64,000 nt of DNA, taken from Cryptomeria japonica. Lineage: Eukaryota > Streptophyta > Pinopsida > Cupressales > Cupressaceae. The translations under genes and the position numbers were made by a program. Below, piece by piece: positions 48,941-60,657 of the stretch (its first letter is position 1; the number at the start of each line of letters is the position of its first letter). The stretch covers positions 237,067,922 through 237,131,921 of the forward strand of contig NC_081406.1 of assembly GCF_030272615.1 (NCBI RefSeq), given 5' to 3'. Below the pieces are notes generated by a model, which ran no database searches, was not told the DNA's origin, and was given only the letters and a program-made list of their open reading frames with translations.

Positions 48941-50361
48941 TGACACCTAGCATGCTATATTAGTCTATGATTAAGCTAAATGATAAGGAAAATACTCTAA
49001 ACATGCATATTTAGATTAAATCCTATTTAAAAGAGAGACTAAATGATGAGCACAAATGATATATTAAAGCTTGGATGGATTTGAGTATAAGTGTGATGCT
49101 AAAGACTTGGATGATGAAAATGGAGGATGGAGAGCTCTATTTATAGCAAAAATAGGGCAATGGATGGTCAGGATTGAAAGAGTTAATCAAGGGCTAAGTT
49201 TGAAAGTTGGGAATCCATGTTTGCAATTGGCACCAATGAAATGGTGACAATTGTCAACATAAGGTTGGTTGAGAGGAGATGTAAGAAGCATTAAATGCTT
49301 GAGAATACCTCATGGTTACCCTAAGGGTGAAGGGTTAAGGTTAAGTTAGGGTTATCCATTGGATAAAGCTTTTGTCCAAAGGATAAACTCTTGTGCAAAG
49401 GATAAACTCTTGTGCAAAGGTTTAAGGATAACCATGGTCAAAGCAATAAATGCTTGATGAGACCCTTGGGCTACATGGAGGTTGAGTTTAGGGAAATTCT
49501 TTAACCATGCTAGAGGGTTGAGTTAACCATTAATGGTTATGAAGACTTTGGGGACAAATTTGTAAGAGTCCTTCCAAATTTGGGGGTATTCTTATATTTT
49601 TTAGTATAAAAACTTTTGAAATTTTACAAACAGTCACATTACTTTAGAACAAAATAGTCTTTGATTTCCCTCGCTCGCACAACCATATGCCCTCGTCATC
49701 AAATTAACTTTTCCCAGTTTTCTTAATAGTTAACCAATCTGCTTCTACATAATATTCAACGCCTCGCCCTTCAAACTAATAAGGAATCTTGCGGGAAGCT
49801 TCTTCATAAGACCGGAAGACACTTCAAAGAGGGAAAATGTTGCATATTAGCTTGTTGAATGGATAAAGGCTTTAATGCTTTTAGAAGACTTTACTCCAAA
49901 TTTGAGAAGCGACCTCCTCAATTTTAGGGAAAGGGGATAATGAATGGGTTTGGGTTAATTAATTAGGATTAGATGGATTCTAGAAGAAATTAAGAAGGGG
50001 GTTAGGATGCAAGTGGGAGGTGTAGGATTTTGCAAGTGGATGAAGGGATAATAGGCTTTAATTGAATAAAATAGATTTAATTCAATTTGGTTGCAATTGG
50101 GGAAATTAAATAAATTAGATTTATTCAATTTAGGATAACTATTTTAATTAAATTTGAATTTAATTAAAAAGTGGATAGAGGATTTAATTGAATAAAATGA
50201 TTTATTCTATTAAATGGAAAAAGAGGTATAGTGAATTTAATTGAGTAATTTACTTAATTAAATAGAGGAATGTGGGTAATTCAATTAAATTGGATTTAAT
50301 TAAATAGAGAAATGAACATAAAATATTCATTTAGGAATATGGTCATTTTTATACGTCTACA
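48941..50361 (-). repeat. 3' LTR of G2 (about 1.42 kb)
   Basis: On the minus strand it begins TGTAGACGTAT at 50361, directly after a polypurine tract, and is taken to end GGTGTCA at 48941. No second LTR is in view, so the left end is inferred only from the CA terminus. A strong TATA box (TATAAATA, 49138-49145 on the minus strand) lies inside. Confidence 0.6.
49138..49145 (-). promoter_or_regulatory. LTR TATA box of G2
   Basis: The minus strand reads GCTATAAATAGAGC, a strong TATA box about 200 bases from the presumed LTR end. Confidence 0.6.
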
Positions 50362-50376
50362 TTTTGCCCCTCTTTG
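50362..50376 (-). other. Polypurine tract of G2
   Basis: The minus strand reads CAAAGAGGGGCAAAA immediately before TGTAGACG. This is the best evidence for the LTR border. Confidence 0.75.
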
Positions 50377-50884
50377 AAGTGACGTGTGTGCACATGTTAT
50401 TTCAAAGAAAATGATGTGTCGTTGCGATTTTATGATCAATGTTGTTTTTATGAATTTTCATGTCGTGCCCCAGATTTGATGTGTGATGCCCTAGATTTGA
50501 TGATCGATGGTGATAATGCCCCCTCGGGAGATGAATCAAAATTTTAGAAAATTGGATTTGATTTGATAATTGTGTTTGTTGTTCAAAATTTTGGCTAGGT
50601 GGAATGTTTAAATTGATTCATCTCTCGATAATGGATGTGTGTGAGGGTATGAGGGAGACTGCGAGAAAATTACATGCTCATTTCCCTAACTCTAATTTTA
50701 TTTTACCCTATAAAAGGGAAAAAGTGCATTGTTTTGTCTCATTTGTGCTTGTTGACCTTGGAGAAAGAGACTTTTGGAGAGAAGACAAAATTCCTATTCC
50801 ATATTCTACGCATTGATTCGAGCGCGTTCGAAGGTATCAGAGGCCTGCCGCGTATTTGATAGTTTTTTGTCAGTGTTTGAATTT

Positions 50885-51350
50885 TGAAATGCGGTTTTCA
50901 CATTTTGGCGCATAGGGGTCTTAGTTTAGTGCATACAAAAAATTTCGTAGCGCATAGGGTTGTAATTTAGGGTAGCGTCCGAAAATATTTAGGGTAGCGC
51001 ATGGAGTTTTTAGGTTAGCGCATGGCCTTAAGTTAGCGCATGAGGGACATAGGGTAGTGCTTAGGGTTAAAAGGGTAGTGCATCGGGTAAACCTAGCGCA
51101 TAGGGTCCACAGGGGGTCGCATGCACAGGGGGATGTAGCACGTAGGTTAGACCTAGCACATAAGGTTAAATAGGTAGCGTAGACGCGGGATACGTTAGCG
51201 CATGGATCGGGTTTAGTGCTTAGGGTAGATTAGTTGGTGCATGGAGAAAAAAGGGGAGCGCGTAGAGTTAGTCTAGCACGTGGAGAAAATAGGGTAGCGC
51301 ATAGATTTAGTCTAGCGCATAGCCAAATTTAATTAGCGCACGCAGTAGGT
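50885..51350 (+). repeat. TAGCGCAT motif array upstream of the PMD frame
   Basis: About 20 copies of TAGCGCATRG or one-base variants, spaced about 15-30 bases apart with unrelated sequence between them. It lies in the leader of the PMD reading frame. The same motif on the other strand fills 63675-63990. Confidence 0.75.
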
Positions 51351-51589
51351 TTTACAAGATAGGATGATTTTTTAATGTAGAAAATTACTTAGGATAAGGT
51401 CAGTTTTGCTTGGAGAGGTGGATTTTTGCCATTTGTTGTGTCGGCTGTAATGTTTTTGATAGTTTGTCCAATATGAATATTGATATAACTTGGTTTGATT
51501 TGCGATTTTTCAAGTTATTGATGTAGATATTAATGTGTTTTTTATCGAAACTTGATTTGATTTGCATTGTTTCAAGTTAATGTGTGTGG

Positions 51590-51840
51590 AGTTTGAATTG
51601 TATTACAAGCTGATATGATTGTGGAACTTGAGTTGTGTTACAAGTTGATATGGGTTGGAAACTTGAGTAGTTTTACAAGTTGGTATGGGTGGGAAACTTG
51701 AATTGTTTTACAAGTTTATGTGATGTGGAGACTTGAGTTGTTTTACAAGTTTTGATATGGTTTTTGAAAACTTGAGTTGTGTTACAAGTTGATATGAAAT
51801 GATATGATGTGGAACTTGATTAGATTTGCAAAATGTTTCA
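51590..51840 (+). repeat. Tandem repeat of about 35-45 bp with internal AACTTG/CAAGTT arms
   Basis: Six to seven irregular copies of a unit like GAAACTTGAGTTGTTTTACA followed by AGTTGATATGG. Each contains AACTTG and CAAGTT, able to pair. It lies just upstream of a 3' splice-site-like TTTTGACAG (51911-51919). Confidence 0.7.
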
Positions 51841-51919
51841 AGTTTTTGATGTGATTTTGATTTTGATATCTTTGTTTTGATGAGGAAACTGATATTGGAT
51901 TTGTTTTGCTTTTTGACAG

Positions 51920-53880
51920 GAGCGATTGGGAGTGGTTCAGTCGTGCGAGCGGTTCCCCAGACCATGGGCATTGATACCATGGTTGGCACAGGCTGACTTA
52001 GATATTATTGAGAGATGTGGCCTATCGTCTTTATTAGATATGTCTCGATTTACTGTGAACCGGGGTTTACTTACAGCGCTCACAGAGAGATGGCATAGTG
52101 ATACGAACACCTTCCACTTTGCCACAAGTGAGATGATGGTGACTCCTGACGACTGTTACAAGATATTGCGGATTCTCGTAGCAGGTGCATTATTGTCTTA
52201 TGAGTAGACAGAGGAGGGCGGGACAGAGGCACTGCGTCGCATATTTCATGATGAGACAGTGTGTGGATATGAGATCCCTTGGCATGAGTTCTTGGATTTG
52301 GACTATGCGCATCTTCCGTTAGTACTAGTAGGTTTTATAGGTGGATTCCTATGTCCCGACCGTAGGTCGAAGGGATTTTTCATGGGTTGGCGATTGGTGC
52401 TAGAGGAGATGGTGACACAGGGCCTCAGGTTCGCGTGGGGATCGGCCATGTTAGCTCATTTGTACAGGGATTTACATGAGGTGGTATACCTGGGTTACGA
52501 CAGTTTGTCAGCTGGCGTGACACTCCTACAGGTATGGTATTGGGAACACATTCCAGCAGCTAGGCCACTGGTGGATAGAGATAGGCCTGCTGGGCGGGCA
52601 TATGCATATGGATATAGGGGGTTAGTTGTCCAGCGCAAGCTGGGAAAACTTGAGCACTGGAGGAGGGTGTTGGATGACATCGATACGGTCTTCTGGCGAC
52701 CATATACAGATTGTGAGGTATGGGCCGAGGATGGGCTGGAGATGTCGTATGTTTTTATGAGTCAGTTTTTGATAGCGCAGATGCCCTTTGTGATCGAGAG
52801 ATTTCAGGTTGGCAGAGTTTTGCAGCAATATGGTCGGCAGTAGGGGATACTACAGGGGACCTACTTGTATGCACGTCGGAGGCAGGATATACCGGATTGG
52901 GGTCCGACTATTGATAGTGGAGTGGCTATAGAGGAGTTTTCCAGCTTAGCGGGCCAGATATGGGACTATGCTCCTGAGATATTAGATGTTGGGATGATGC
53001 ATGAGTTTGTTGGTCTCTTCGCACCTCGTGTCGTGGCCAGGATATCAGATCCTGAGGAGATGCGGCCTGCCTTCGATGATGATGAGGATGAGGTAGGGGG
53101 AGATGGTGATGAGGGAGATGATGGAGGTGGAGGAGGACAATGAGGGCGAGGATATCGGGGGAGGAGAGGAGACATAGGTAGAGATGGGGGTGATAGGGGA
53201 GTGTGGGTGGAGAGAGCAGTTCGACGAGCTATGATGGATAGAGGGAGAGGAGGGTTGGCAATTGGAGCAGGGGAGGAGGGGAGAGTGGGAGAGGTGATAG
53301 CCGTGGTGGGAGGGACTGATGAGTGGAGATGGCCAGTGCAGAGGAGGAGGACTGATGAGTTACCTCCACTAGCACTAAGGATGGGTAGAGGGATAGGGGG
53401 TACCCCTTCGCAGGTGCCCCTACGGGTCTGGATCTCGATGCATGTGGAGGACGCCTAGATCAAGACTCTATAGTTGACAGTACAGCAGCTGGAGGCACAG
53501 CTATTGACACAGCAGCGTCAGATTACCCAGCTGACCCTAGAGCGTGATACTGAGATAGAGCGGCAGGGTTGAGCGGAGGAGCTAGCAGGGAGCATGCAGA
53601 GAGCGGCAGCAGGTGGCCCTATGAGGGACATCATGAGAGAGTTGTCTTTGAGAGTCAGGGAGGTGGAGTACTATCGACGCCACTATGAGGATGTGGTGCC
53701 CAGGGAGCGCAGAGTGCAGAGCTTTACGCAGTCGAGATCGAGTCGATCTTGAGAGACTGGGTCATGGTCAGAGAGTAGAGGCATGACGGGGCCTTCGAGA
53801 CAGGATCCTCCTAGAGATCTAGGGGCTGGGACATCAGCGGCGAGACCATCCCCCTTAGGAGATAGCCATACTTGAGAGAC
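51920..53880 (+). pseudogene. Plant mobile domain (PMD) protein, antisense to G2
   Basis: One plus-strand frame with PMD hallmarks: WALIPWLAQADLDIIERCGL, LLTALTERWHSDTNTFHF, MMVTPDDCYKILRI, GGFLCPDRRSKGFFMGW, FAWGSAMLAHLYRDL, LLQVWYWEHI, RKLGKLEHWRRVLDDIDTVF and FLIAQMPFVIERFQVGRVL. The C-terminus is acidic, then Arg/Gly-rich, then a coiled coil near 53480-53560. No ATG opens it; TTTTGACAG at 51911-51919 suggests a 3' splice site, so an upstream exon may exist. In-frame stops occur at 52205, 52841, 53141 and 53456 and further on, without a frameshift up to about 53460. PMDs occur in MAIN/MAIL1 and in transposable elements; function in the element is unknown. Confidence 0.85.
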
Positions 53881-55504
53881 AATGTCTCTATTGTATTTTG
53901 GATCATTGTTTTTGTTGTACAGGGCACAGACATGACAGAGATTTGTACATTTTGATCATTTTTGATATATATATATATAGATGACACCATTTTCTTTGAT
54001 CATGTGATGTGTTACAGATGCATGTTCTAGATGCTTGTACTTTGTTTTATGATGATGCAATGCTTAGATAGATGATATGATGAAGTGAAACGTATGATGT
54101 TTATGAGATGTGAGTTGTATCTTGAAAATGAGATGTATGATTTGATATGCTGTGAGATGTATCTTGAAAATGAGATGTATGATTTGATATGCTGTGAGAT
54201 GTATCTTGAAAATGAGATGTATGATTTGATATGGTGGATGTATCTTGAAAATCAGATGTATCTTGAAAATCAGATGTATGATTTGATATGTTGTGAGATG
54301 TATCTTGAAAATGAGATGTATGATTTTATATGCAATTAATTGTAAAATGATATGCAACTAATTGTAAAATGATATGCAACTACTTGTTTTTGGAGCATCC
54401 TCATTCTGCATTTGTCATCTGATATAACCACATGTTTATTTGCTTTCGATATATGTATCATCATTGAGCATTGATTTGTTTGGGATATGTTGAAAATTTA
54501 TACAAGCACAATGGTATAATTAAACCATAATGACCTTAGAAAAATTTACATGATTTTTGATTTTGCAAGATAGCACAAGTGTCAAGGTATAATTGAACCA
54601 GGACGACTAGAGTGTGGATTGCGTAAAAACAGATAAGAGTAAACCATTTGTATGCATAAAGTGGAATCATGTCTTTAGTCATATTCGTTGTATCATGTCT
54701 CGAGACAAGTATTTACACAATACAAGTGATCGCCTCCCAGATAGAAGACTAAGAAAATATTGGAGTTTCTCGATGATCTCTAGCTTGGAAGCATTGTTGA
54801 GAAAATGTAGAGAATCCAATAATTTAAAAGGTTCAAATGCAAAAATAGTCAAGATTTTATGCAATAATGCAACATTTAGTACTTCAGAAAATCATCCATC
54901 GTAGTGTTTTTGTGATTCCTGTTTTAGCGATTCAATGTTTTGTTCTGTGATGGAGTAAGTTTTTGGTTGCTGGATGTGGTGTTCTGAGTTTTTCAATAGT
55001 CTTGATGGTTTGAACATGCTACAAGTTTTGACGATTATTGACCCTAGCTAAGTGTGTCTTTTGATGTGGATATGTACAGTGATTACCAAGCCATGGTGAG
55101 ATGTGGTGAGAGGATATATGGATAAACCAGGATAGTGACTACGCTAAGTATGTCCTGAATGGATATTTGCTAAGTGTCGAGCGATGGCCGATAGTGCTTT
55201 ACTGCAGAGATATGGATATAGATAAAGGAGTTGTCCTCTCACAATAGCGCCTGTTACCAAGTTTTCACTAGTTGCTTTTATTGTACCTTTTTATTTCCTT
55301 TTTCTTGATTTTTTGATTTTTTGTTTTTGACTTTTTTCATGCATTAGACTACTCAAGTGTAGTATTTCTTCAGATGAATGTTGTTAGTTGGTTCGTCGAG
55401 CACATTTCCTTTTGAAGTTGTAAGCTGATAAGCACCTGATCCATAGACTGATATGATGACATAGGGACCCAACCAATTAGGTTCAAATTTCCCCTTCTTT
55501 TCTC
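53881..55504. other. G2 3' region without genes, including a 42-bp tandem repeat
   Basis: Between 54108 and 54333 a 42-base unit with GATGTATCTTGAAAATGAGA and TGATTTGATATG is repeated about five times, one copy shortened. Because 42 is a multiple of three, open frames span it on both strands, but these are not genes. The remainder, including an ORF of 96 codons at 54614-54904, shows nothing recognisable. Confidence 0.75.
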
Positions 55505-56450
55505 GATCTTGCTAATTTCTTGGATTTTCTTTGAGGACTAGGTCACCAACTTTGAAGTTGCAAGGGATGACCTTGTGATTGTAGCTTCTGCACATGCATT
55601 GTTGATACGCTTTGAGATGAGTGTAAGCATGCTGACGTCTTTCATCTAATAGTTCCAGTTCTTGCAGTCGGTTGACTCTATACTCTTCATCTGGGATTAA
55701 GCCTTTTAGAGAGACTTTGAGAGATGGAATTTCTACCTCCAGTGGTAAAATAGCTTCTGATCCATAGACCAATGAGAAAGGTGTTGCTCCTGTAAGTGTA
55801 CAGATGCTAGTTCTGTATGCCCAAAGTGCTAGATTGAGTTGTACATGCCAATCTTTGCCTGCATCATTTACTGTTTTCTTTAGGATTTTCAGTATTGTTT
55901 TGTTGGATGCTTCTGCTTGACCATTCCCCTGGGGGTAGTATGGCGTAGAGAACCGATGTTGTATTTTGAATTGTTCACATAGTTCTTGGACATCTTGGTT
56001 TTTGAATGGTCGTCCATTATCGGTGATGATGGAACTTGGAATACCATATCTGTAGATCAAATAGTTCAGGATAAAAGAGGTAATTTCTTTTCCAATTACT
56101 GTGGTCATGGGGACTGCTTCTATTCACTTGGTAAAGTATTCTGTTGCAGTTATAATGAACTTGTGTCCATCTGAAGATGAAGGATGAATTTTGCCGACCA
56201 AGTCTAGTCCCCACTGACAAAAGGGCCAGGATGTTGTAAATGGTTGTAGTTCCTGTGCTGGTGCATGTATCAAATTGCCATGGATCTGGCATTTAGGACA
56301 CTTCTTGGCAAAGAGGTAAGAATCTTTTTCCATTATAGGCCAGTAGTATCCCATCCTTAGAAGCTTTTTAGCAAGAGTAGTCCCACTTGAATGTGTGCCA
56401 CAAATACCTTCGTGAAGCTCATGTAAAGTGGAATCAGATTCATTACGATC
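55505..56450 (-). pseudogene. G2 integrase
   Basis: The HHCC zinc domain is at about 56290-56440 (HELHEGICGTHSS ... CPKCQIHGN). The catalytic core has WGLDLVGKI (first Asp), SSIITDNGRPFKN (second Asp) and GQAEASNKTILKIL (Glu). The C-terminal part has WAYRTSI, SLVYGSEAILPLEVEIPS and KVGDLVLKENP. A TGA at 56121-56123 breaks the frame; otherwise it is open. All catalytic residues are visible. Confidence 0.9.
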
Positions 56451-57464
56451 AAGGCAATGAAGAAGAGTACCATCTAGACCTCGACGGTACAAAGTATTAG
56501 TGGTAAGGGTATAACGGGCGGCTTGTCGGATAAAATTACGTTTTTGGTTACGGGATTGGTCAATGGGTAGGATGTTGTTCTTTAGATAATCATATATGGG
56601 TCCATAGAAAGGGGAATCTGAACCAGTTAAGGCATAGATAATATGGGATTCAGAGTGGTCATAGGCTAGGGAGAACAGTTGCTCTACCAGAAACTCGTAA
56701 CGACTTTGTTGTTCTGGAATTTGTAGTAATGAAGCGATAGTAGCCATGGCATCGGCTACTTTGTTGTTCAACCTTGGTATTTGCTCGAAGGTGATGTGTA
56801 CAAAATATTGTTTGAAGTCATCCATCATTCGCTTGTAGGGTAGTAGCTTGTCATCCTTTGTCTGATAGTCATTATTGATTTGATTGATGACTAGTTGTGA
56901 ATCTCCATAGACCATTAACTCTTTGATTTTCCATTCTACGGCCATTTTTATGCCTATAACCAATGCCTCATATTTAGCCACATTATTTGTGCATGGGAAC
57001 ATAAGCCGATATGATCTTGGTATAGTATGCCCTTCAAGAGTGATGAATAGAATGCCAGCACCTAAACCATGTTGTGTGTAGGATCTATCAAAGTATAGGG
57101 TCCATTGTGTGGTAGAAATAGCAAGAACGTCCCTATCCGAAAATTCAATCTCCATAGTTTGTTTTCCTGGTAGCGATGCTTCAGCTAGTTGATCTGCAAT
57201 TGCTTGTTCTTTGATAGCTCTTCGTTCTGTGTAGTGGATGTCAAATTCACTGAGAATCATGACCCATTTAGCCAATCGGCCTATAAGAGCTTCCTTGCTG
57301 AGTAGATATTTGAGAGGATCAATTTTTGCCACTAGCTTAATTGTGTGTGCTAGCATATAATGTTAGAAATTTTGAGATGCGAAAACTACTATTAGACAAG
57401 CCTTCTCAATGAATGTATAGTTGAGTTCATACCCATTCAATGTCCTGTTGATGTAGTATATGGC
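56451..57464 (-). pseudogene. G2 RNase H end and second (archaeal-type) RNase H
   Basis: The first RNase H ends around LVAKIDPLKYLLSKEALIGR. A second RNase H follows: WTLYFDRSYTQHGLGAGILF, TNNVAKYEALVIGIKMAVEW, LMVYGDSQLVINQINNDYQ and LNNKVADAMATIASL. A duplicated RNase H of this type marks the Tat lineage. In its first motif the residue after the Asp is Arg (FDRS) where FDGS is usual. A TAA separates the segments near 57365. Confidence 0.85.
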
Positions 57465-58646
57465 TCATGCCTTTCCTTGTTGATCTTCTTGTGCCAATAG
57501 TGCCCCCAGTGATATATCTGTTGTTGAAATGTATAAAATGAGTGACTTTCCTACTATTGGTGGTACTAGAACTGGTGGGTTCATCAGATATTGTTTGATT
57601 TGATAAAAAGATTCTGCACACTTGGCTTCCCATCTGAAAGGTACATTCTTATGTAGCAAATGATTGAGTGGTAGACTTTTATCAGCTAGTTGAGGGATGA
57701 ATCGCCCGATTGATTGGAGTCGTCCTTGTAGAGATCTGAGCTGATTGATATTCTTTGGTGGTGGCATCTCCATAATGGCTTGTATCTTTGTTGGATCCAC
57801 TTCAATACCTTTAGCTGAGACTATGTAGCCTAGTAACTTGCCTGATGTAACCCCGAAGACACACTTCTTAGGGTTGAGCCTGACTTGGAATTTCTCCAAT
57901 CGATCAAAGATCTTTGTTAGGATGTCGAGGTGTTCTGCTCTGGTGAAGGATTTAGCTAGTAAATCATCCACATAGTCTTCCATGAAGGTATGCATCATCT
58001 CATGAAAGATTGTTGACATTGCTTGTTGATAGGTAGCTCCTACATTCTTTAAGCCAAAAGGCATAACATTCCAACAGTACGTTCCCCAAGGACAAGTAAA
58101 CGTTGTTTTATCTTGATCCTCTGGGGTTATTTTTATTTGATTATAGCCTGAAAAACCGTCCATTAGTGAGAGCATTGCATGACCCGTTGTGAGGTCTACA
58201 ATTATGTCGATACTGGGCAGAGGAAAGTCATCCTTTAGACAGGCTTTGCTGACATCTATGAAATTAGTGCAGATTCTGATACTGGCATCTGGTTTTGATA
58301 CTAGTAGTATGTTGGAAATCCATTCCGCATAGTCGATGGGTCGAATGAATCCGACATCTAATAGTTTCTTTAGTTCAGCCTTGACCATGAGTGCCACCTG
58401 TGGATTCATCTTTCGTAGTTTTTGCTTGACTGGCTTAACTTCTGGAGAGATGGACAAGTGATGCATGATCAAGTGTGGATCAATTCCGGGCATATCTGCG
58501 TATGACCAAGCAAAGTTAATTTGCTTTTCTTTAAAAAAGATGAAAAATGCTGATTTTTCCTCCTCTGTTAGAGATTATGCCAGGTGTATGTTTTTGGCTG
58601 CTTCTGTAGTACCAATGTTGATTGATTGAGTGGGCTCAATCAATAT
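57465..58646 (-). pseudogene. G2 reverse transcriptase and first RNase H start
   Basis: 342 open codons with VKPVKQKLRKMNPQ, LLDVGFIRPIDYAEWISNIL, MLSLMDGFSGYNQIKI, CWNVMPFGLKNVGATYQQAM and the active-site box MEDYVDDLLAKS, with all three catalytic Asp present. The connection reads LGYIVSAKGIEVDPTKI and FRWEAKCAESFYQIK. One of the best-preserved genes in the window. Confidence 0.9.
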
Positions 58647-58649
58647 GGG

Positions 58650-59636
58650 TGATCACTCATGAAAATGTTCAGGAAGAGTGTCAAGTCTCCCATCCTTAGG
58701 TGCCTTAAAAAGGTTTTCACCCTTAGATGCGTCCTTTATTTTTACTTTTTTGTGATCGAGAGCTGCCATTGACTGGTTTTCAGCATCAGATCTTTTATTT
58801 GGTTCATTTTTGTGACTGAGAGACTTAGCACTCCCTAGTTTGTAGACATCGTTATTTTGTTCACTGGTAGAGCCTGTTTCCGGGTTAACGGTACATAGGT
58901 AGTGGATAATAGATTCATCGTCTGGGAAAATTGGTATACCATGTATTTTGGGTTCATCGCAGTCAATGAGGTCGGGAAAGACAAGTGGTAAGGAATCGTT
59001 TGGCGGATCAAGTTCTGCTACTGTAAGTGTTAAGACAGAGGTTTCATCGTGATTGGTTTTGGTTTTAAAGAAGTCAAGGATTTCGTCGAGGTCTTTGATG
59101 GTATCATCCTCCATATAGACTTGTTCATAATGTTTATGTTCGCTTTCCTTGGCGTCATAGATATTTTGTGGTCCAAATTCAAGTAGTCCATCTTCTGCGT
59201 TATGCTCTTCTTGAGAAAGGGATATGGAGCTAGTATTGTCAGTGGTATCTCCAGTAGCATTTGAGCAGCTACCCCATTCATATTCATTGGAATCAGTCTC
59301 TAAGTTATTATCCCAGATTTTATCAGTGTTGTAAACACGTATGTTGTATGGTGAAAATAGATCTTTGATGATAGATACCAATTTGATAGTCTTTGTTGAT
59401 TCTGTGTCGAATCCTGCTTCTACCCTTTGTATTTGTTCATATATTGTGCCTTCTTGGGGAGGAATAACGGTATCAGGAAATGATTCTATTTGTTTTTGAG
59501 ATATTGGTGTTTGAATATGAGCTACTGCTATAGATATGGCCTCCTTATGAATGAGGAGCTTTTCCTAATGTTGCTTATGTTCTTGACGTTCACGTGCCTT
59601 GCGGATTGTTTTTGCTAACTCAAATAGTGCTTCCTG
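58650..59636 (-). pseudogene. G2 acidic linker between protease and RT
   Basis: The open stretch 58653-59381 (242 codons) is rich in Asp, Glu, Ser and Asn (DKIWDNNLETDSNEYEW, FPDLIDCDEPKIHGIPIF). It has no recognised fold. It is in the pol frame and probably a spacer of the polyprotein. Confidence 0.6.
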
Positions 59637-59870
59637 CTAGGATTCTTCTTTGTACTTCTTCTTTGTTTTCCAGTGAGGTTTTGGAGTTATGCATGGTATC
59701 TTTCTTAATAGGAAAGTGAGTTTACAGCCCAATCCTGTTTTGTCTCTACTGAGTTGTGAAGGAAGGTCTATTGGTTCAATGACTCCTTCTTTGCATTTTC
59801 CAATAGGTCCTTTACCATCATATCCCATTTGTTGCATGATTAAGTAGCCCTTTCCATAGAGGTGTGTTGG
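59637..59870 (-). pseudogene. G-patch-like segment in G2 pol
   Basis: MQQMGYDGKGPIGKCKEGVI followed by GLGCK has the glycine pattern of a G-patch (MGY.GKG.IGK...GLG). G-patches are known downstream of protease in some retroviruses and plant gypsy polyproteins, where they bind RNA or RT. Here it lies between protease and linker and ends in a basic tail (KTKKKYKEES). Confidence 0.6.
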
Positions 59871-60010
59871 TAGAACTATGTCTAGAGTAGCTGCTCTGTT
59901 ATCTTCTTCCTCATCTTTGTATAACCAGCTAAGAATGTCCTTTTCTTATGATTCATGTGCTAGAGTGCCTAGTTGGATGAAGGTACCATCAAATTTGGTG
60001 ATGGGCTGAG

Positions 60011-60657
60011 TTACCTGATGTGTTGATGTTGTGGGTAATCCATGAGATCTGGGTGATGTTGGTAAGTTGGCCAAACACATGGGTTCCAAAGAGTATTCTC
60101 CCATACCTTGTTCTCTGATTTGCATTTTCTACTTGAAATCTCCAGGTAATGATTCGAGCTTTGCCTTCTGTAGATCTTATGTTGAGGATTTATGTTTTTC
60201 CCCATTGTGGGGAACCAAACTGTCCTGGGCTGCCCCCATTGCATTACAATGTTAAAATGGATTGTAATAAGCAGATATAGACACCTCTTGTTCATTATAG
60301 GGAAATTTGACACACTGGTGATACGTAGAAGGTACTTCTTGCATTTTATGTATCCAGGGTCGACCTAATAAAATATTGTATGTGAGGTCTATGTCTAAGA
60401 CCTGACACATAGTATCATTTTGCACTGGTCCAACTTGAATGGGTAACATCACGGTTCCTTTAGATGATCTTCCTCATCATCATATGCCTTTATGGTAATC
60501 TTTTTACGTAGATCAATAGACTCCTCTGAGAAGCCTAATGCACAAATAAGTTTTAAGGTACATATATTAAGTCCAGCTCCTCCATCTATCAATACTCTTT
60601 TTACTTAGTGTTTATAAACGATGACTTCAATATGGAGGGGAGTGTTATGCGAATGAC
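60011..60657 (-). pseudogene. G2 aspartic protease
   Basis: VLIDGGAGLNICTLKLI near 60555-60605 gives the D-G-G-A active site. LLGRPWIHKMQEVPSTYHQC near 60330-60390 is the conserved C-terminal block. The frame changes between the two blocks, and stops follow towards 60011, so the gene is broken. Confidence 0.8.

Noticed and set aside
52966-53175. Minus-strand proline/serine-rich ORF
   Set aside because: Shadow of the acidic, glycine-rich tail of the PMD frame.
54108-54333. CRISPR-like array
   Set aside because: The repeats are contiguous without unique spacers, and the context is a plant retrotransposon.
54085-54357. Open frames with repeated MYLENEMYDLICCE-like units
   Set aside because: A 42-base tandem repeat stays open by its length; both strands are open and no protein features exist.
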